This document shows positions 55,232 through 64,000 of a stretch of DNA of 64,000 bases, one piece after another. A program made the translations under genes and the position numbers. The DNA comes from Nocardia brevicatena NBRC 12119 (GTDB lineage Bacteria > Actinomycetota > Actinomycetes > Mycobacteriales > Mycobacteriaceae), in the NCBI RefSeq assembly GCF_000308495.1, contig NZ_BAFU01000044.1:62001-126000 (forward strand), given 5' to 3'. Within the stretch, counting starts at the first letter, position 1. Each line of letters starts with the position of its first letter. Under the pieces are notes generated by a model. That model was not told the DNA's origin, did no database searches, and saw only the letters and a program-made list of their open reading frames with translations.

Positions 55232-56050
55232 ATGACGGTACTCGACTCGATTCTCGACGGGGTCCGCTCGGATGTGGCCGCTCGGGAAGCCCTGCTGGAC
55301 TTCGCCGCGGTCAAGGCCGCCGCGGCCGCCGCGCCGCCGCCGTTGGACGCGAAGGCAGCCCTGCTCGAAGACGGCATCGGCGTGATCGCCGAGGTCAAGC
55401 GGGCCAGCCCGTCGAAGGGTGCCCTCGCCTCGATCACTGATCCGGCGAGCCTGGCCAAGGCCTACGAGGACGGCGGCGCGCGTATCGTCAGCGTGCTCAC
55501 CGAGGGACGCCGCTTCCACGGATCGCTCGACGACCTCGACGCCGTTCGCGCCACCGTGAACATTCCGGTGCTGCGCAAGGATTTCGTGGTCGGCCCCTAC
55601 CAGATCCACGAGGCCCGTGCGCACGGTGCGGACGTGATCCTGCTGATCGTGGCCGCGCTGGAACAGGACACCCTGGCCTCGCTCATCGACCGCACCGAAT
55701 CGCTGGGGATGACCGCGCTGGTCGAGGTGCACACCGAGGAGGAGGCCGACCGCGCGCTCACCGCCGGCGCCTCGGTGATCGGGGTGAACGCGCGCAACCT
55801 CAAGACCTTGGAGGTGGACCGGGACTGCTTCGCCCGGATCGCGCCCGGACTGCCCACCGAGATCGTCCGGATCGCCGAGTCCGGTGTCCGCGGCACCGCC
55901 GACCTGCTCGCCTACGCGGGTGCGGGCGCGGACGCGGTGCTGGTCGGCGAGGGCCTGGTGACCAGTGGCGATCCGCGTGCCGCGGTGTCGGAGCTGGTAA
56001 CCGCGGGCACGCACCCTTCCTGCCCCAAACCGGCGCGTCGGGGGCGGTGA
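55232..56050 (+). CDS. trpC: Indole-3-glycerol-phosphate synthase
   Basis: Closes the indole ring from CdRP. 272 residues, a (beta/alpha)8 barrel. Seen are [15 protein letters not shown] (catalytic lysine), [32 protein letters not shown] (second lysine), [27 protein letters not shown] and [14 protein letters not shown] 55232 has AAAGGA upstream. Monofunctional: no TrpF domain is fused. The 290-base gap after the membrane protein gene may hold a second trp promoter. Its stop shares a base with the ATG of trpB (TGATG). Confidence 0.96.
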   Translation: MTVLDSILDGVRSDVAAREALLDFAAVKAAAAAAPPPLDAKAALLEDGIGVIAEVKRASPSKGALASITDPASLAKAYEDGGARIVSVLTEGRRFHGSLDDLDAVRATVNIPVLRKDFVVGPYQIHEARAHGADVILLIVAALEQDTLASLIDRTESLGMTALVEVHTEEEADRALTAGASVIGVNARNLKTLEVDRDCFARIAPGLPTEIVRIAESGVRGTADLLAYAGAGADAVLVGEGLVTSGDPRAAVSELVTAGTHPSCPKPARRGR

Positions 56051-57369
56051 TGGCAGCGACCGGACGGACCGCTCCCGACGCCCTGCCCCAGGCCAGTGAC
56101 GGGATCTCGCATCGCAGCGGGCACGAGCCCGACGCGGGCGGTCATTTCGGTGTCTACGGCGGTCGGCACGTTCCCGAGGCGTTGATGGCGGTGATCGAGG
56201 AGGTCACCGCCGAATACGACAAGGTCCGCCTGGATCCGGATTTCCTGTCCGAACTGGACCGCCTACAGCGCGACTACACCGGGCGCCCGTCGCCGGTGTT
56301 CGAGTGCACCGGTCTGACCGAGTACGCGGGCGGCGCCCGGATCCTGCTCAAGCGGGAGGATCTCAACCACACCGGCTCGCACAAGATCAACAATGTGCTC
56401 GGGCAGGCGTTGCTGGCCAAACGCATGGGCAAGCAGCGGGTGATCGCCGAAACCGGTGCCGGTCAGCACGGGGTGGCCACCGCCACCGCGTGCGCGCTGC
56501 TCGGCCTGCGTTGCGTGATCTACATGGGCGCCGTCGACACCGCTCGGCAAGCGCTCAATGTGGCCCGAATGCGGCTGCTCGGCGCCGAGGTCGTCTCGGT
56601 GACACTGGGATCGCAGACACTCAAGGACGCCATCAACGAGGCCCTGCGCGACTGGGTGACCAACGCCGAGGACACCTACTACTGCTTCGGCACCGCCGCG
56701 GGACCGCACCCGTTCCCCATGATGGTCCGCGATTTCCAACGCATCGTCGGTTTGGAGGCCCGCGCACAGGTCAAGGCCATGACCGGCCGACTGCCCGACG
56801 CGGTGGCCGCCTGCGTCGGCGGCGGCTCCAACGCGATCGGCATCTTCCATGCCTTCCTCGACGACCCGGACGTCCGGCTGGTCGGCTACGAGGCGGCCGG
56901 TGACGGCGTCGACACCGGACGCCATGCCGCGACCTTCACCGGCGGCACGCCCGGTGCGTTCCAGGGCGCCTACTCGTACCTGCTGCAGGACGAGGACGGT
57001 CAGACCATCGAATCGCATTCCGTCTCCGCCGGTCTGGACTATCCCGGCGTCGGACCGGAGCACGCCTACCTCAAGGACATCGGGCGCGCCGAATACCGGC
57101 CGGTCACCGATGCCGAGGCCATGGACGCCCTGCTGCTGCTCAGCCGCAGCGAGGGCATTATCCCGGCGATCGAATCGGCGCATGCCGTGGCGGGGGCCCT
57201 GGAACTCGGCAAACAATTGGGGCCCGGCTCGATCATCCTGGTGAACCTGTCCGGGCGGGGGGACAAGGATATGGATACCGCCGCCCGCTGGTTCGGTCTC
57301 TTCGACGAACCCGGCGACCACGCCGGCTCCGGGGATACCGCGGCCGACGGCAAGGAGAACGACCGGTGA
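56050..57369 (+). CDS. trpB: Tryptophan synthase beta subunit
   Basis: PLP enzyme joining indole and serine. 439 residues. [15 protein letters not shown] is the usual beginning of the core. The PLP lysine is in [30 protein letters not shown] is the substrate loop, [15 protein letters not shown] the phosphate-binding glycines, and [14 protein letters not shown] the interface region. ATG 56050 is used; in-frame GTG 56047 just before it is possible. Coupled to trpC by TGATG and to trpA by GTGA overlap. Confidence 0.97.
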   Translation: MAATGRTAPDALPQASDGISHRSGHEPDAGGHFGVYGGRHVPEALMAVIEEVTAEYDKVRLDPDFLSELDRLQRDYTGRPSPVFECTGLTEYAGGARILLKREDLNHTGSHKINNVLGQALLAKRMGKQRVIAETGAGQHGVATATACALLGLRCVIYMGAVDTARQALNVARMRLLGAEVVSVTLGSQTLKDAINEALRDWVTNAEDTYYCFGTAAGPHPFPMMVRDFQRIVGLEARAQVKAMTGRLPDAVAACVGGGSNAIGIFHAFLDDPDVRLVGYEAAGDGVDTGRHAATFTGGTPGAFQGAYSYLLQDEDGQTIESHSVSAGLDYPGVGPEHAYLKDIGRAEYRPVTDAEAMDALLLLSRSEGIIPAIESAHAVAGALELGKQLGPGSIILVNLSGRGDKDMDTAARWFGLFDEPGDHAGSGDTAADGKENDR

Positions 57370-58166
57370 TCGAGCAGTCCCACCTCACGGCGACCTTCGC
57401 GGCCTGCCGCGCCGAGCACCGGGCCGCGCTCATCGGCTATCTGCCCGCGGGCTATCCGGATCTGGCGGGTTCCATCGCCGTTGTACAGGCCATGGTCGAA
57501 TCCGGCTGCGATATCGTCGAAGTCGGCGTCGCCTACTCCGATCCGGTGATGGACGGTCCCACCATCCAGGCCGCCGCCGAACAGGCGCTGCGCGGCGGGG
57601 TGCGGGTCCACGACGTGTTCTCCGTGGTCCAGGCCGTCGCCGATGCCGACGCCCGAGCCGTGGTGATGACCTACTGGAATCCGGTACTCAAATATGGCGT
57701 CGACCGGTTCGCCCGTGATCTGGCCGCCGCCGGTGGCTCGGGCCTCATCACCCCGAACCTCATTCCGGAGGAGGCCGACGACTGGTTCGTCGCCTCCGCC
57801 GCCCACGAACTGGACCGTATCTTCCTGGTCGCTCCGTCGTCCACCGAGGAACGTCTGGTCAAAACCATCGAGGCGAGTTCCGGATTCGTCTACGCCGCCT
57901 CCACCATGGGCGTCACCGGCGCCCGCAAGTCGGTGTCGTCCATGGCGCCCGCGCTGTGCGCCCGGATTCGCACACACAGCGATATTCCGATCGGGGTGGG
58001 GCTGGGGGTGCGCTCCGGCGTCCAGGCCGCCGAGATCGCCGGATACGCCGACGGGGTGATCGTCGGGTCGGCATTGGTGACCGCGGCCGCCGACGGCCTG
58101 GACGCGGTACGCCGGTTGACCGCGGAACTCGCCGAGGGCGTTCGGTCGGCCACGGTGGCCGGTTGA
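57366..58166 (+). CDS. trpA: Tryptophan synthase alpha subunit
   Basis: Cleaves indole-3-glycerol phosphate to indole, which is channelled to TrpB. 266 residues. [39 protein letters not shown] (catalytic glutamate and aspartate), [28 protein letters not shown] and [12 protein letters not shown] are all present. GTG 57366 overlaps the trpB stop. The operon ends here in a clear hairpin. Confidence 0.96.
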   Translation: MIEQSHLTATFAACRAEHRAALIGYLPAGYPDLAGSIAVVQAMVESGCDIVEVGVAYSDPVMDGPTIQAAAEQALRGGVRVHDVFSVVQAVADADARAVVMTYWNPVLKYGVDRFARDLAAAGGSGLITPNLIPEEADDWFVASAAHELDRIFLVAPSSTEERLVKTIEASSGFVYAASTMGVTGARKSVSSMAPALCARIRTHSDIPIGVGLGVRSGVQAAEIAGYADGVIVGSALVTAAADGLDAVRRLTAELAEGVRSATVAG

Positions 58167-58170
58167 TCCG

Positions 58171-58190
58171 GCCCGCGCATTCGCGCGGGC
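58171..58190 (+). terminator. Terminator hairpin after trpA
   Basis: GCCCGCGC-ATTC-GCGCGGGC, a perfect 8-base GC stem with a tetraloop, 4 bases after the trpA stop. It is followed by GTGTTCG and not by a T-run. Confidence 0.75.
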
Positions 58191-58301
58191 GTGTTCGCGG
58201 CCCCCGACGGGGTTGAGCACGGCGGGGGCCGATAGCCGGGAAGACGCGCGGGAGACGACCGTCGGACTTGCCATCGTGACCGGCTGGACTACGGTGGCCC
58301 C

Positions 58302-59687
58302 GTGACCGTTCAAGTCCTGGCCGATACCGTTTCGACTATTCGGGCCCCGCAGGGATCCGTACCGTATGCCGGCGTCGCCGACGTGCTGGCCTATATCCCC
58401 AGTCCACCACAGGGGGTCTGGCAGCTGGGGCCGTTCCCGCTGCGGGCGTACGCGATCTGCATCATCATCGGAATCGTCGTCGCCATCTGGTGGGGCGAGC
58501 GGCGCTGGCAGGCGCGCGGCGGAGAGCCCGGGACCATCCTGGATGTCGCCGTGTTCGCCGTGCCGTTCGGTCTGATCGGCGGCCGGCTCTACCATGTCGC
58601 CACCGATTGGCAGAAATATTTCGGCGCCGACGGCGACCCGATGGATGTTCTGAAGATCTATCAGGGCGGCCTGGGTATCTGGGGTGCGGTCTTCCTCGGT
58701 GGTATCGGTGCCTGGCTCGCCTGCCGGATCTACCGGATCCCGCTGCCCGCCCTCGGCGACGCCGTCGCCCCGCCCATCCTGCTGGCCCAGGCCATCGGCC
58801 GGCTCGGCAACTATTTCAACCAGGAACTGTACGGCCGGGAAACCGATGTGCCGTGGGGGCTGCAGATCTTCCTGCGGTTCGACGATGCCGGAAAGCTCGA
58901 CATGATGAACGGCGTGTCCTCCGGCGAGGTGCAGAAGATCGTGCACCCGACATTCCTGTACGAGCTGCTGTGGAACGTGCTGGTCGTACTGCTGTTGCTC
59001 TGGGCGGACCGACACTTCCGTATCGGCCACGGCCGGCTGTTCGCCCTCTACGTGGCCGGCTACAGTTTCGGCCGATTCTTCGTGGAACTCATGCGCGACG
59101 ACGAGGCCACCCTGATCGCCGGTATCCGCATCAACTCGTTCACCTCGGCCCTGGTGTTCCTGGCCGCCCTCGCCTACTTCCTGCTCGCCACCAAGGGCCG
59201 GGAAACTCCCGCCCAACTGCAGCCCGGGGCGATGAACCATCCGTGGCCGTGGCAGCCGCGTGCGTTGCGGCAGGCCGGGGAGACGTCCGGGGCGAAGCCG
59301 GCCGATCGCGTCGACGGCGTGGAGCCGGGCTCGTCGGAGGCGGAGACGAAGAAACCCGGCCTGAGCAAATCGAACGCGGCGGGCGTCGACGCGGAGGACT
59401 CCGACCTCGACGGGGACCCGGGCGTCGACCCGAACAGCGGGGACTCGACCTCGGATGCGAAGGACCTGAATCCGGAGGTGAAGGACTCGTCTCCGGAGGG
59501 CTCCGCTGCGAAAGAGCCGGGTGCGATGGATTCCGGTGCACAGGGTGCCGACGAGGCGAAGACCGCCGATGACGCGGAGAAGTCCGACACCGGACCGGAA
59601 GCGGGGTCGGGCGAGGCGAGTCCGGCGGACGACCCCGCCGATGTGTCGGACACGACGGACGAAAAGGCGGGACGAACTCGCGCTTAG
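58302..59687 (+). CDS. lgt: Prolipoprotein diacylglyceryl transferase with long acidic tail
   Basis: Adds a diacylglyceryl group to the lipobox cysteine of prelipoproteins in the plasma membrane. 461 residues. The membrane part (~25-305) has seven hydrophobic segments: FPLRAYAICIIIGIVVAIWWGERRW, FGLIGGRLYHVATDW, GGLGIWGAVFLGGIGAWLACR, the signature AIGRLGNYFNQELYG, and YVAGYSFGRFFVELMRDDE. The last ~150 residues are hydrophilic, D/E/S/A/G-rich and without predicted structure, as in some actinobacterial Lgt proteins. TACGGT ends 6 bases before the GTG, suggesting a leaderless start. Confidence 0.95.
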   Translation: MTVQVLADTVSTIRAPQGSVPYAGVADVLAYIPSPPQGVWQLGPFPLRAYAICIIIGIVVAIWWGERRWQARGGEPGTILDVAVFAVPFGLIGGRLYHVATDWQKYFGADGDPMDVLKIYQGGLGIWGAVFLGGIGAWLACRIYRIPLPALGDAVAPPILLAQAIGRLGNYFNQELYGRETDVPWGLQIFLRFDDAGKLDMMNGVSSGEVQKIVHPTFLYELLWNVLVVLLLLWADRHFRIGHGRLFALYVAGYSFGRFFVELMRDDEATLIAGIRINSFTSALVFLAALAYFLLATKGRETPAQLQPGAMNHPWPWQPRALRQAGETSGAKPADRVDGVEPGSSEAETKKPGLSKSNAAGVDAEDSDLDGDPGVDPNSGDSTSDAKDLNPEVKDSSPEGSAAKEPGAMDSGAQGADEAKTADDAEKSDTGPEAGSGEASPADDPADVSDTTDEKAGRTRA

Positions 59688-59795
59688 CGGTATCGGGCGG
59701 CCGGCTCGCAGGTCCGGGGGGGGTGATTCTGCTTCCGATATTCGCCTCACCCGTGAAACGAGGCCGGGCTCACCGGCGATCCAATGGGAAAGCGT

Positions 59796-59827
59796 GTATC
59801 GGCACCGCCGCGCGACGGTGCCGATAC
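59796..59827 (+). terminator. Hairpin in the lgt-TM2 gap
   Basis: GTATCGGCACCG (59796-59807), an 8-base loop, then CGGTGCCGATAC (59816-59827): a perfect 12-base stem 108 bases after lgt. The rest of the 375-base gap (59688-60062) holds no supported gene. The hairpin probably ends the lgt transcript. Confidence 0.65.
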
Positions 59828-60062
59828 CTGTCCCGCCGCCCGTGCGGCGCCGCCCCACCACTCGCGAGTACATCGATCGACCAACTCGGCCGGGCAGCCA
59901 CCCGCGCCGGAAACCGGAGAACGCGGATGTTGTCACCGGCACCGACCTTCCCCATTGCGCACCGAGCGCCGAACTCGGGCAGAATCTGGCGTGGCCTTGC
60001 GTCGGGGAGGAGAGCACCGGGTTGTCCTCCGCTACCGGGGGCCCGAACACAGGAGGAAACCG

Positions 60063-60485
60063 ATGACCGATCCGTACCAGAACTATCCGCAGGGTGGCCC
60101 GCAGTACGGCCCGCCCGGTACCGGCCCCGGTGTGCCGGGCCAGTACCCGTCGCAGCCCCAGCCACAGCCCGGCTACCCCTCCGGCCCTTACGGCCAGCCG
60201 CAGCCGATGGGCTACAATCCGGCCGATCCGGAGGCCCCGTACGGCCGCGACTGGAACGGTGTGCCGTATTCCGACAAGCAGAAGCTGGTCGCGGGCCTGT
60301 TGCAGATCTTCCTCGGCGCCTTCGGCGCGGGCCGGTTCTACACCGGCCACAATGGCATGGCCATCGGGCAAATCGCGGCCACCTGGTTGACCTGTGGTCT
60401 CGGCGGTATCTGGCCGTTGATCGACGGGATCATGATGCTGACCGGCAAGGTAACCGACAGCTACGGGCGCCCGCTGCGCGACTGA
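60063..60485 (+). CDS. TM2-domain protein
   Basis: 140 residues. The first ~65 are proline-, glutamine-, glycine- and tyrosine-rich (QYGPPGTGPGVPGQYPSQP), a disordered tail. Residues ~75-135 form a TM2 domain: KQKLVAGLLQIFLGAFGAGRFYTGH, then IGQIAATWLTCGLGGIWPLIDGIMML, two membrane helices with the family's F-G-x-x-R-F-Y-x-G motif and aspartate. Function is unknown. AGGAGGAAA lies directly before ATG 60063, one of the strongest ribosome binding sites in the window. Confidence 0.9.
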   Translation: MTDPYQNYPQGGPQYGPPGTGPGVPGQYPSQPQPQPGYPSGPYGQPQPMGYNPADPEAPYGRDWNGVPYSDKQKLVAGLLQIFLGAFGAGRFYTGHNGMAIGQIAATWLTCGLGGIWPLIDGIMMLTGKVTDSYGRPLRD

Positions 60486-60567
60486 CGGTGCGACCGGCCC
60501 ACCGATTACTCGCGATTCACACCGGCCGCAGCGCGCCGTCCCGACCGGGCGCGGTTAGGCTCGACTC

Positions 60568-61986
60568 GTGATGCGACGGACGAAGATTGTGTGCACCCTC
60601 GGACCGGCCACTGCCACCGAGGACCGTATTCGAGAACTCGTCGAGAGCGGTATGGACGTCGCTCGGCTGAATTTCAGCCACGGCGAGCACTCCGACCATG
60701 CCGAGAACTACAAGAAGGTGCGGCAGGCGTCCGAGCACGTCGGCCGTGCCGTCGGCATCCTGGCGGACCTGCAGGGGCCGAAGATCCGGTTGGGCCGGTT
60801 CACCGAGGGACGTACCGTCTGGGCAGCGGGCGAAGAGATCCGCATCACCGTCGACGATATCGACGGTAATCACGATCGTGTCTCGACCACCTACAAGCAG
60901 TTGGCCGTCGACGCCAAGCCCGGGGACCGGTTGCTGGTCGACGACGGCAAGGTCGGCCTCACCGTGACCGCCGTGGACGGCAACGACGTGGTGTGCCGGG
61001 TCACCGAAGGCGGGCCGGTCAGCAACAACAAGGGCGTATCGCTGCCCGGTATGGACGTCTCGGTGCCCGCGCTGTCCGAGAAGGATGTCGAGGACCTGGA
61101 GTTCGCCCTGAAGCTGGGCGTGGATTTCATCGCGCTGTCGTTCGTGCGTTCGCCCGCGGACGTCGAACTGGTCCACGACGTGATGGACCGGGTGGGCCGC
61201 CGGGTCCCCGTCATCGGCAAACTGGAGAAGCCCGAGGCCATCGACAATCTGGAGGCCGTGGTGCTGGCCTTCGACGCCGTGATGGTCGCCCGCGGCGATC
61301 TGGGCGTGGAACTGCCGTTGGAGCAGGTGCCGCTGGTGCAGAAGCGGGCCATCCAGATGGCGCGGGAGAACGCCAAGCCGGTCATCGTGGCCACCCAGAT
61401 GCTGGAATCGATGATCGAGAACTCACGCCCCACCCGCGCGGAGGCCTCCGATGTGGCCAACGCGGTGCTCGACGGCGCGGACGCGGTGATGCTGTCGGGG
61501 GAGACCTCGGTCGGCCAATACCCGATCGAGACCGTGCGGACCATGGCGCGGATCGTGTACGCGGTGGAGACCGAATCCACCCGGGTACCGCCGCTGACCC
61601 ACGTACCACGCACCAAACGCGGTGTCATCTCCTACGCCGCCCGCGATATCGGGGAGCGTCTCAACGCCAAGGCCCTGGTGGCGTTCACCCAGTCCGGTGA
61701 CACGGTGCGTCGGCTGGCCCGGTTGCACACCCCCCTGCCGCTGCTGGCATTCACCCCCTTGCCGGAGGTGCGCAGCCAACTCGCGCTGACATGGGGTACC
61801 GAAACGTTTATCGTTCCCACCGTGAGCAGCACGGATGCCATGATCAAACAGGTCGATCAGGCGTTGCTGAGCATGAATCGATACCGAAAGGGTGACCTGG
61901 TGGTCATCGTGGCGGGCTCGCCACCCGGTACCGTCGGTTCCACCAACCTCATTCATGTGCACCGAATCGGCGAGGAGGACCACTAA
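60568..61986 (+). CDS. pyk: Pyruvate kinase
   Basis: Transfers phosphate from phosphoenolpyruvate to ADP, the last step of glycolysis. 472 residues. TKIVCTLGPAT, MDVARLNFSHG, LADLQGPKIRLG, KDVEDLEFALKLGVDFIALSFVRS, PVIGKLEKPEAIDNL, VMVARGDLGVELPLEQVP (catalytic/metal block), ATQMLESMIENSRPTRAEASDVANAVLDG and MLSGETSVGQYP are all present, as is the C-terminal allosteric domain. GTG 60568 (TAGGCT ends 6 bases before it, no ribosome binding site) or ATG 60571 is the start. tesB follows after 26 bases. Confidence 0.97.
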   Translation: MMRRTKIVCTLGPATATEDRIRELVESGMDVARLNFSHGEHSDHAENYKKVRQASEHVGRAVGILADLQGPKIRLGRFTEGRTVWAAGEEIRITVDDIDGNHDRVSTTYKQLAVDAKPGDRLLVDDGKVGLTVTAVDGNDVVCRVTEGGPVSNNKGVSLPGMDVSVPALSEKDVEDLEFALKLGVDFIALSFVRSPADVELVHDVMDRVGRRVPVIGKLEKPEAIDNLEAVVLAFDAVMVARGDLGVELPLEQVPLVQKRAIQMARENAKPVIVATQMLESMIENSRPTRAEASDVANAVLDGADAVMLSGETSVGQYPIETVRTMARIVYAVETESTRVPPLTHVPRTKRGVISYAARDIGERLNAKALVAFTQSGDTVRRLARLHTPLPLLAFTPLPEVRSQLALTWGTETFIVPTVSSTDAMIKQVDQALLSMNRYRKGDLVVIVAGSPPGTVGSTNLIHVHRIGEEDH

Positions 61987-62012
61987 GTGATCGAGCACCG
62001 CGGAGTAATGCC

Positions 62013-62906
62013 GTGACCGCGTCGTTGGATATCGTTCGCGCGAAGTCCCCGAGCGATCTCGAGGTTCTGCTCGACCTGCTGGACCTCGAACAGACCGATG
62101 ATGACGTGTTCGTCGGCCGGCACCCGGAGAAGGTGTGGAGCCGCACCTTCGGTGGGCAGTTGGTCGCGCAGGCCATCATGGCGGCGGGTCGCACGGTCGG
62201 CGACCGCCCGATTCACGCGGTGAACGCCCATTTCGTGCGCGGCGGGGATGTGAAGCAGCCGATCGAGTACCGGGTGGACCGGCACCGCGACGGTCGCGCC
62301 TTCGCCAACCGCACGGTTACCGCGAGCCAGGACGGGCAGGAGCTGTTCGTCATGCTGGCCGCGTTCCAGGATTGGGGCAAGGGCCTCGAACACGCGCACG
62401 ACCGGCCGGAGGTGCCCGACCCGGAGACGCTGCCCCGCGTGGAGGAGAGCTTCCAGGGATTCGAGGACAAACTGGAGATGTTCGTCAAGGCGCCGCGTCC
62501 GATCGATATGCGGTACACGAACGATCCGGCCTGGATTCTGAAGGGCACGGGGGAGCGGCTCAACCACAACCGGGTGTGGATGCGCGCCGACGGTACCCTG
62601 CCCGATGATCCGCTCGTCCATGTCGCGGCGCTGGGCTATTCGTCCGACACCACGGTGCTGGACTCGATCATCACCACCCACGGCCTGTCCTGGGGCCTGG
62701 ACCGGATCGTGGCGGCCACGGTGAATCATTCCATCTGGTTCCACCGCCCGTTCCGTTTCGACGAATGGGCCCTGTACTGCACCGAATCACCGGTCGCCGC
62801 GGGCTCGCGTGGTCTGGCCACGGGCCGCTTCTACTCACGCGGTGGGGACCTGTTGGCCACCACCGTGCAAGAGGGTCTGATCCGGCACTTTCCATCCCGG
62901 CACTGA
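62013..62906 (+). CDS. tesB: Acyl-CoA thioesterase II
   Basis: Hydrolyses acyl-CoA to fatty acid and CoA in the cytosol. 297 residues with two hot-dog domains. The first shows KVWSRTFGGQLVAQAIMAAGRTV, VHFV-type HAVNAHFVRGGDVKQPIEYRVDRHRDGRAFANRTV; the second WMRADGTLPDDPLVHVAALGYSSDTTVLDSI and a catalytic aspartate/threonine/glutamine set in NHSIWFHRPFRFDEWALY and LATGRFYSRGGDLLATTVQEGLIR. GTG 62013 lies 26 bases after pyk, so the two may be co-transcribed; the same pair occurs in mycobacteria. Confidence 0.95.
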   Translation: MTASLDIVRAKSPSDLEVLLDLLDLEQTDDDVFVGRHPEKVWSRTFGGQLVAQAIMAAGRTVGDRPIHAVNAHFVRGGDVKQPIEYRVDRHRDGRAFANRTVTASQDGQELFVMLAAFQDWGKGLEHAHDRPEVPDPETLPRVEESFQGFEDKLEMFVKAPRPIDMRYTNDPAWILKGTGERLNHNRVWMRADGTLPDDPLVHVAALGYSSDTTVLDSIITTHGLSWGLDRIVAATVNHSIWFHRPFRFDEWALYCTESPVAAGSRGLATGRFYSRGGDLLATTVQEGLIRHFPSRH

Positions 62907-62931
62907 CCGGCGTCCCGTTCCGGGGCGCCGG
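62907..62931. terminator. Hairpin between tesB and the convergent unknown gene
   Basis: CCGGCG-T-CCCG-TTC-CGGG-G-CGCCGG, ten base pairs with one mismatch, directly after the tesB stop and 11 bases before the stop of the opposing gene. Serves both directions. Confidence 0.7.
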
Positions 62932-62942
62932 CCGGCGACCGG

Positions 62943-63347
62943 TCAGATCGGTTCGGGGATGGGCTCCCGGTCGGTATCGATACGCTGCCGGGCGCTGATG
63001 GTGAACGGGACGCCGGTCGCCGCGGCGTCGAGGCCCGCGGTGAGCCGGCGTTCCAGTGTCGTCATATCGGTATCGGTGAGTTCGGCGGGGTCACCCACCA
63101 GCCCCAGTGCGATCTCGTAGGTAGCACGCCCGTCCGGGTCACGGTCGGGGTTGTGGCGGCGCCACCGGGTGTCGAATTCCCGGTGACGAGGATCGTCGTC
63201 GGCGACCGGGAGGGTGAACCGCCAGGCGAAGATATCGCGGTCGGACAGGTGGTCGTCCAATGCCGTGCAGACGGTGGCGACAATCCGTTGGAGCGTTTCC
63301 GGTGTCACGTAAACATGAAGCGAAACATCCGAAATGCGTTTCGGCAT
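62943..63347 (-). CDS. Hypothetical cytosolic protein
   Basis: 134 residues, no signal peptide or membrane segment. It begins MPKRISDVSLHVYVTPETLQRIVATVCTALDD and has a charged middle (FTLPVADDDPRHREFDTRWRRHNPDRDPDGRATYEIALGL). I recognise no family; the alternating strands and helices suggest a small alpha/beta fold. AGGAATCAGG lies before the ATG, and codon use is typical of the window, so the gene is real. Convergent with tesB. No hint of function from neighbours. Confidence 0.7.
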   Translation of the reverse strand: MPKRISDVSLHVYVTPETLQRIVATVCTALDDHLSDRDIFAWRFTLPVADDDPRHREFDTRWRRHNPDRDPDGRATYEIALGLVGDPAELTDTDMTTLERRLTAGLDAAATGVPFTISARQRIDTDREPIPEPI

Positions 63348-63799
63348 GCCTGATTCCTGTCGTGTGTCGAACCTTCAACGGCAGTGTGCTTCGTCGGGCA
63401 GTCTAGTGCCTTCCGGTGGCGCGAGTCAGGCGTACCGGCCTGCGTGCTGAGCCGACACCAATGCCGGCCACGGGGTGGGCGTGGTCGGACGCACTATCGG
63501 CTCGGCGCGGTCGGCCGCCGGACACGGAGGTTTCTCGATAGGCCGCAGGAGGGGGCCGGCCGGGATCCGTCGTTGTGCCGCGGCGTCGATGGGGGCAGTG
63601 GGTCCGCGCTGTGCCGTGGTCGGGCGCTGTGTCGTGGTCGCATGTCGGGCCCGGACCGCACGGCCGGCCACGGCTCGGTGTCGGGCCGTTCGTGTGCCGC
63701 GGGCCGCTGCCGCACAATCGGCCGCGTTGGCCCGGCGGGCCAGAATTGTGTACCCGGTTGCGATAGTGTGTCGGGAGTGTGTCGGGCCGGTGTTCCACG
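63348..63799. other. Stretch without a supported gene
   Basis: About 450 bases in which all frames on both strands are open for long distances but give arginine/proline/glycine-rich shadow products. No ribosome binding site, promoter or hairpin of note was recognised. Confidence 0.4.
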
Positions 63800-64000
63800 T
63801 GGGGTCGTGGCTCCGCGACAGACCGCGGTTCGGAAAAGGCCAGGCCGAGCAGCAGCGGTCGCAGAGCCTCGGTGATCCGGTCACCGACTTCGCAGTAGGC
63901 GGCGGCGGACGGCCGACCGGATCGGCGATGTTTTCCACCCCCGCCCGCGACAGATCGTCCCGGGCGGCGTGCAGTCCGGCGGTGGTGCGGGTGGGGGTCG
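63800..64000 (-). pseudogene. C-terminal part of a low-molecular-weight phosphatase-like gene, frameshifted
   Basis: Reading in from the right edge on the minus strand, TTAGLHAARDDLSRAGVENIADPVGRP matches the end region of low-molecular-weight protein-tyrosine-phosphatase-like proteins. The expected continuation AAYCEVGDRITEALRPLLLGLAF appears in a different frame, with the shift in a GCCGCCGCC run near 63899-63907. The catalytic N terminus lies outside the window. With no stop near the normal end and a frameshift, it looks decayed, or the run hides a sequence error. Family assignment is tentative. Confidence 0.35.

Noticed and set aside
57066-60371. A 1101-codon open frame on the minus strand across trpA, lgt and the TM2 gene
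   Set aside because: It is antisense to genes with full family signatures, has G/R/H-rich shadow composition and no ribosome binding site.

Overview
The window is GC-rich actinobacterial chromosome. Frequent GTG starts, a PriA-type HisA, mycothiol- and F420-type enzyme families and the gene order point to a mycolic-acid actinomycete of the Nocardia/Rhodococcus/Mycobacterium group, most likely Nocardia (inference from gene content, not from a search). Read left to right, ilvA, treY, bioA-bioF-bioD, bioB-bsaP-DUF2567, nadA-nadB-nadC, hisD-C-B-H, priA-impA-hisF-hisI, a Bcp peroxiredoxin, trpE-(membrane protein)-trpC-trpB-trpA, lgt, pyk and tesB follow the order of the Rv1559-Rv1618 interval of M. 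tuberculosis, with lineage-specific genes inserted between the blocks.

Layout. 1-3.8 kb: a partial hsp20 divergent from a MerR regulator, a histidine phosphatase, a transposase relic and a phosphotransferase split in two frames. 4.1-8.8 kb: an alaT-type aminotransferase divergent from an HxlR regulator with two perfect palindromes between them, a serine hydrolase and ilvA. 9.2-13 kb: a deazaflavin-dependent reductase, a small membrane protein, a DUF2235 relic and treY standing alone. 13-18.4 kb: bioA flanked on both sides by cupin/MarR divergons, then bioF-bioD. 18.4-24.6 kb: an AHSA1 protein, a MacS/MacR two-component pair, a very hydrophobic DUF2339 protein and a membrane-anchored hydrolase. 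24.6-28 kb: an ArsR-phosphatase fusion leading a VOC protein and an amino-acid permease, then the TetR regulator bioQ. 28-30 kb: bioB-bsaP-DUF2567. 30-32.7 kb: an acetyltransferase, a TnpB relic with its 3' hairpins, a DUF1353 protein and an unrecognised AT-richer gene. 32.8-37.3 kb: nadABC divergent from nrtR. 37.3-42.2 kb: a winged-helix protein, a secreted hydrolase, a receptor-like Ser/Thr kinase and a maleylpyruvate-isomerase-family relic. 42.7-51.2 kb: histidine genes interrupted once. 51.2-58.2 kb: a MarR regulator, a peroxiredoxin and the trp genes. 58.3-64 kb: lgt, a TM2 protein, pyk, tesB, an unknown gene and a degraded phosphatase tail.

The strongest regulatory reading is biotin. 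A 13-bp palindrome TGAAC-N3-GTTCA occurs three times: before bioA, before bioF and in the bioQ/bioB divergent promoter. This is the operator pattern known for actinobacterial BioQ. NAD synthesis shows the same logic: a 23-bp perfect palindrome sits exactly between nadA and nrtR. No trpF, trpD or trpG lies in the trp block, and the HisA-type isomerase here is the dual-function PriA kind, so the his and trp blocks depend on one another. No rRNA, tRNA, CRISPR array or intact insertion sequence was seen.
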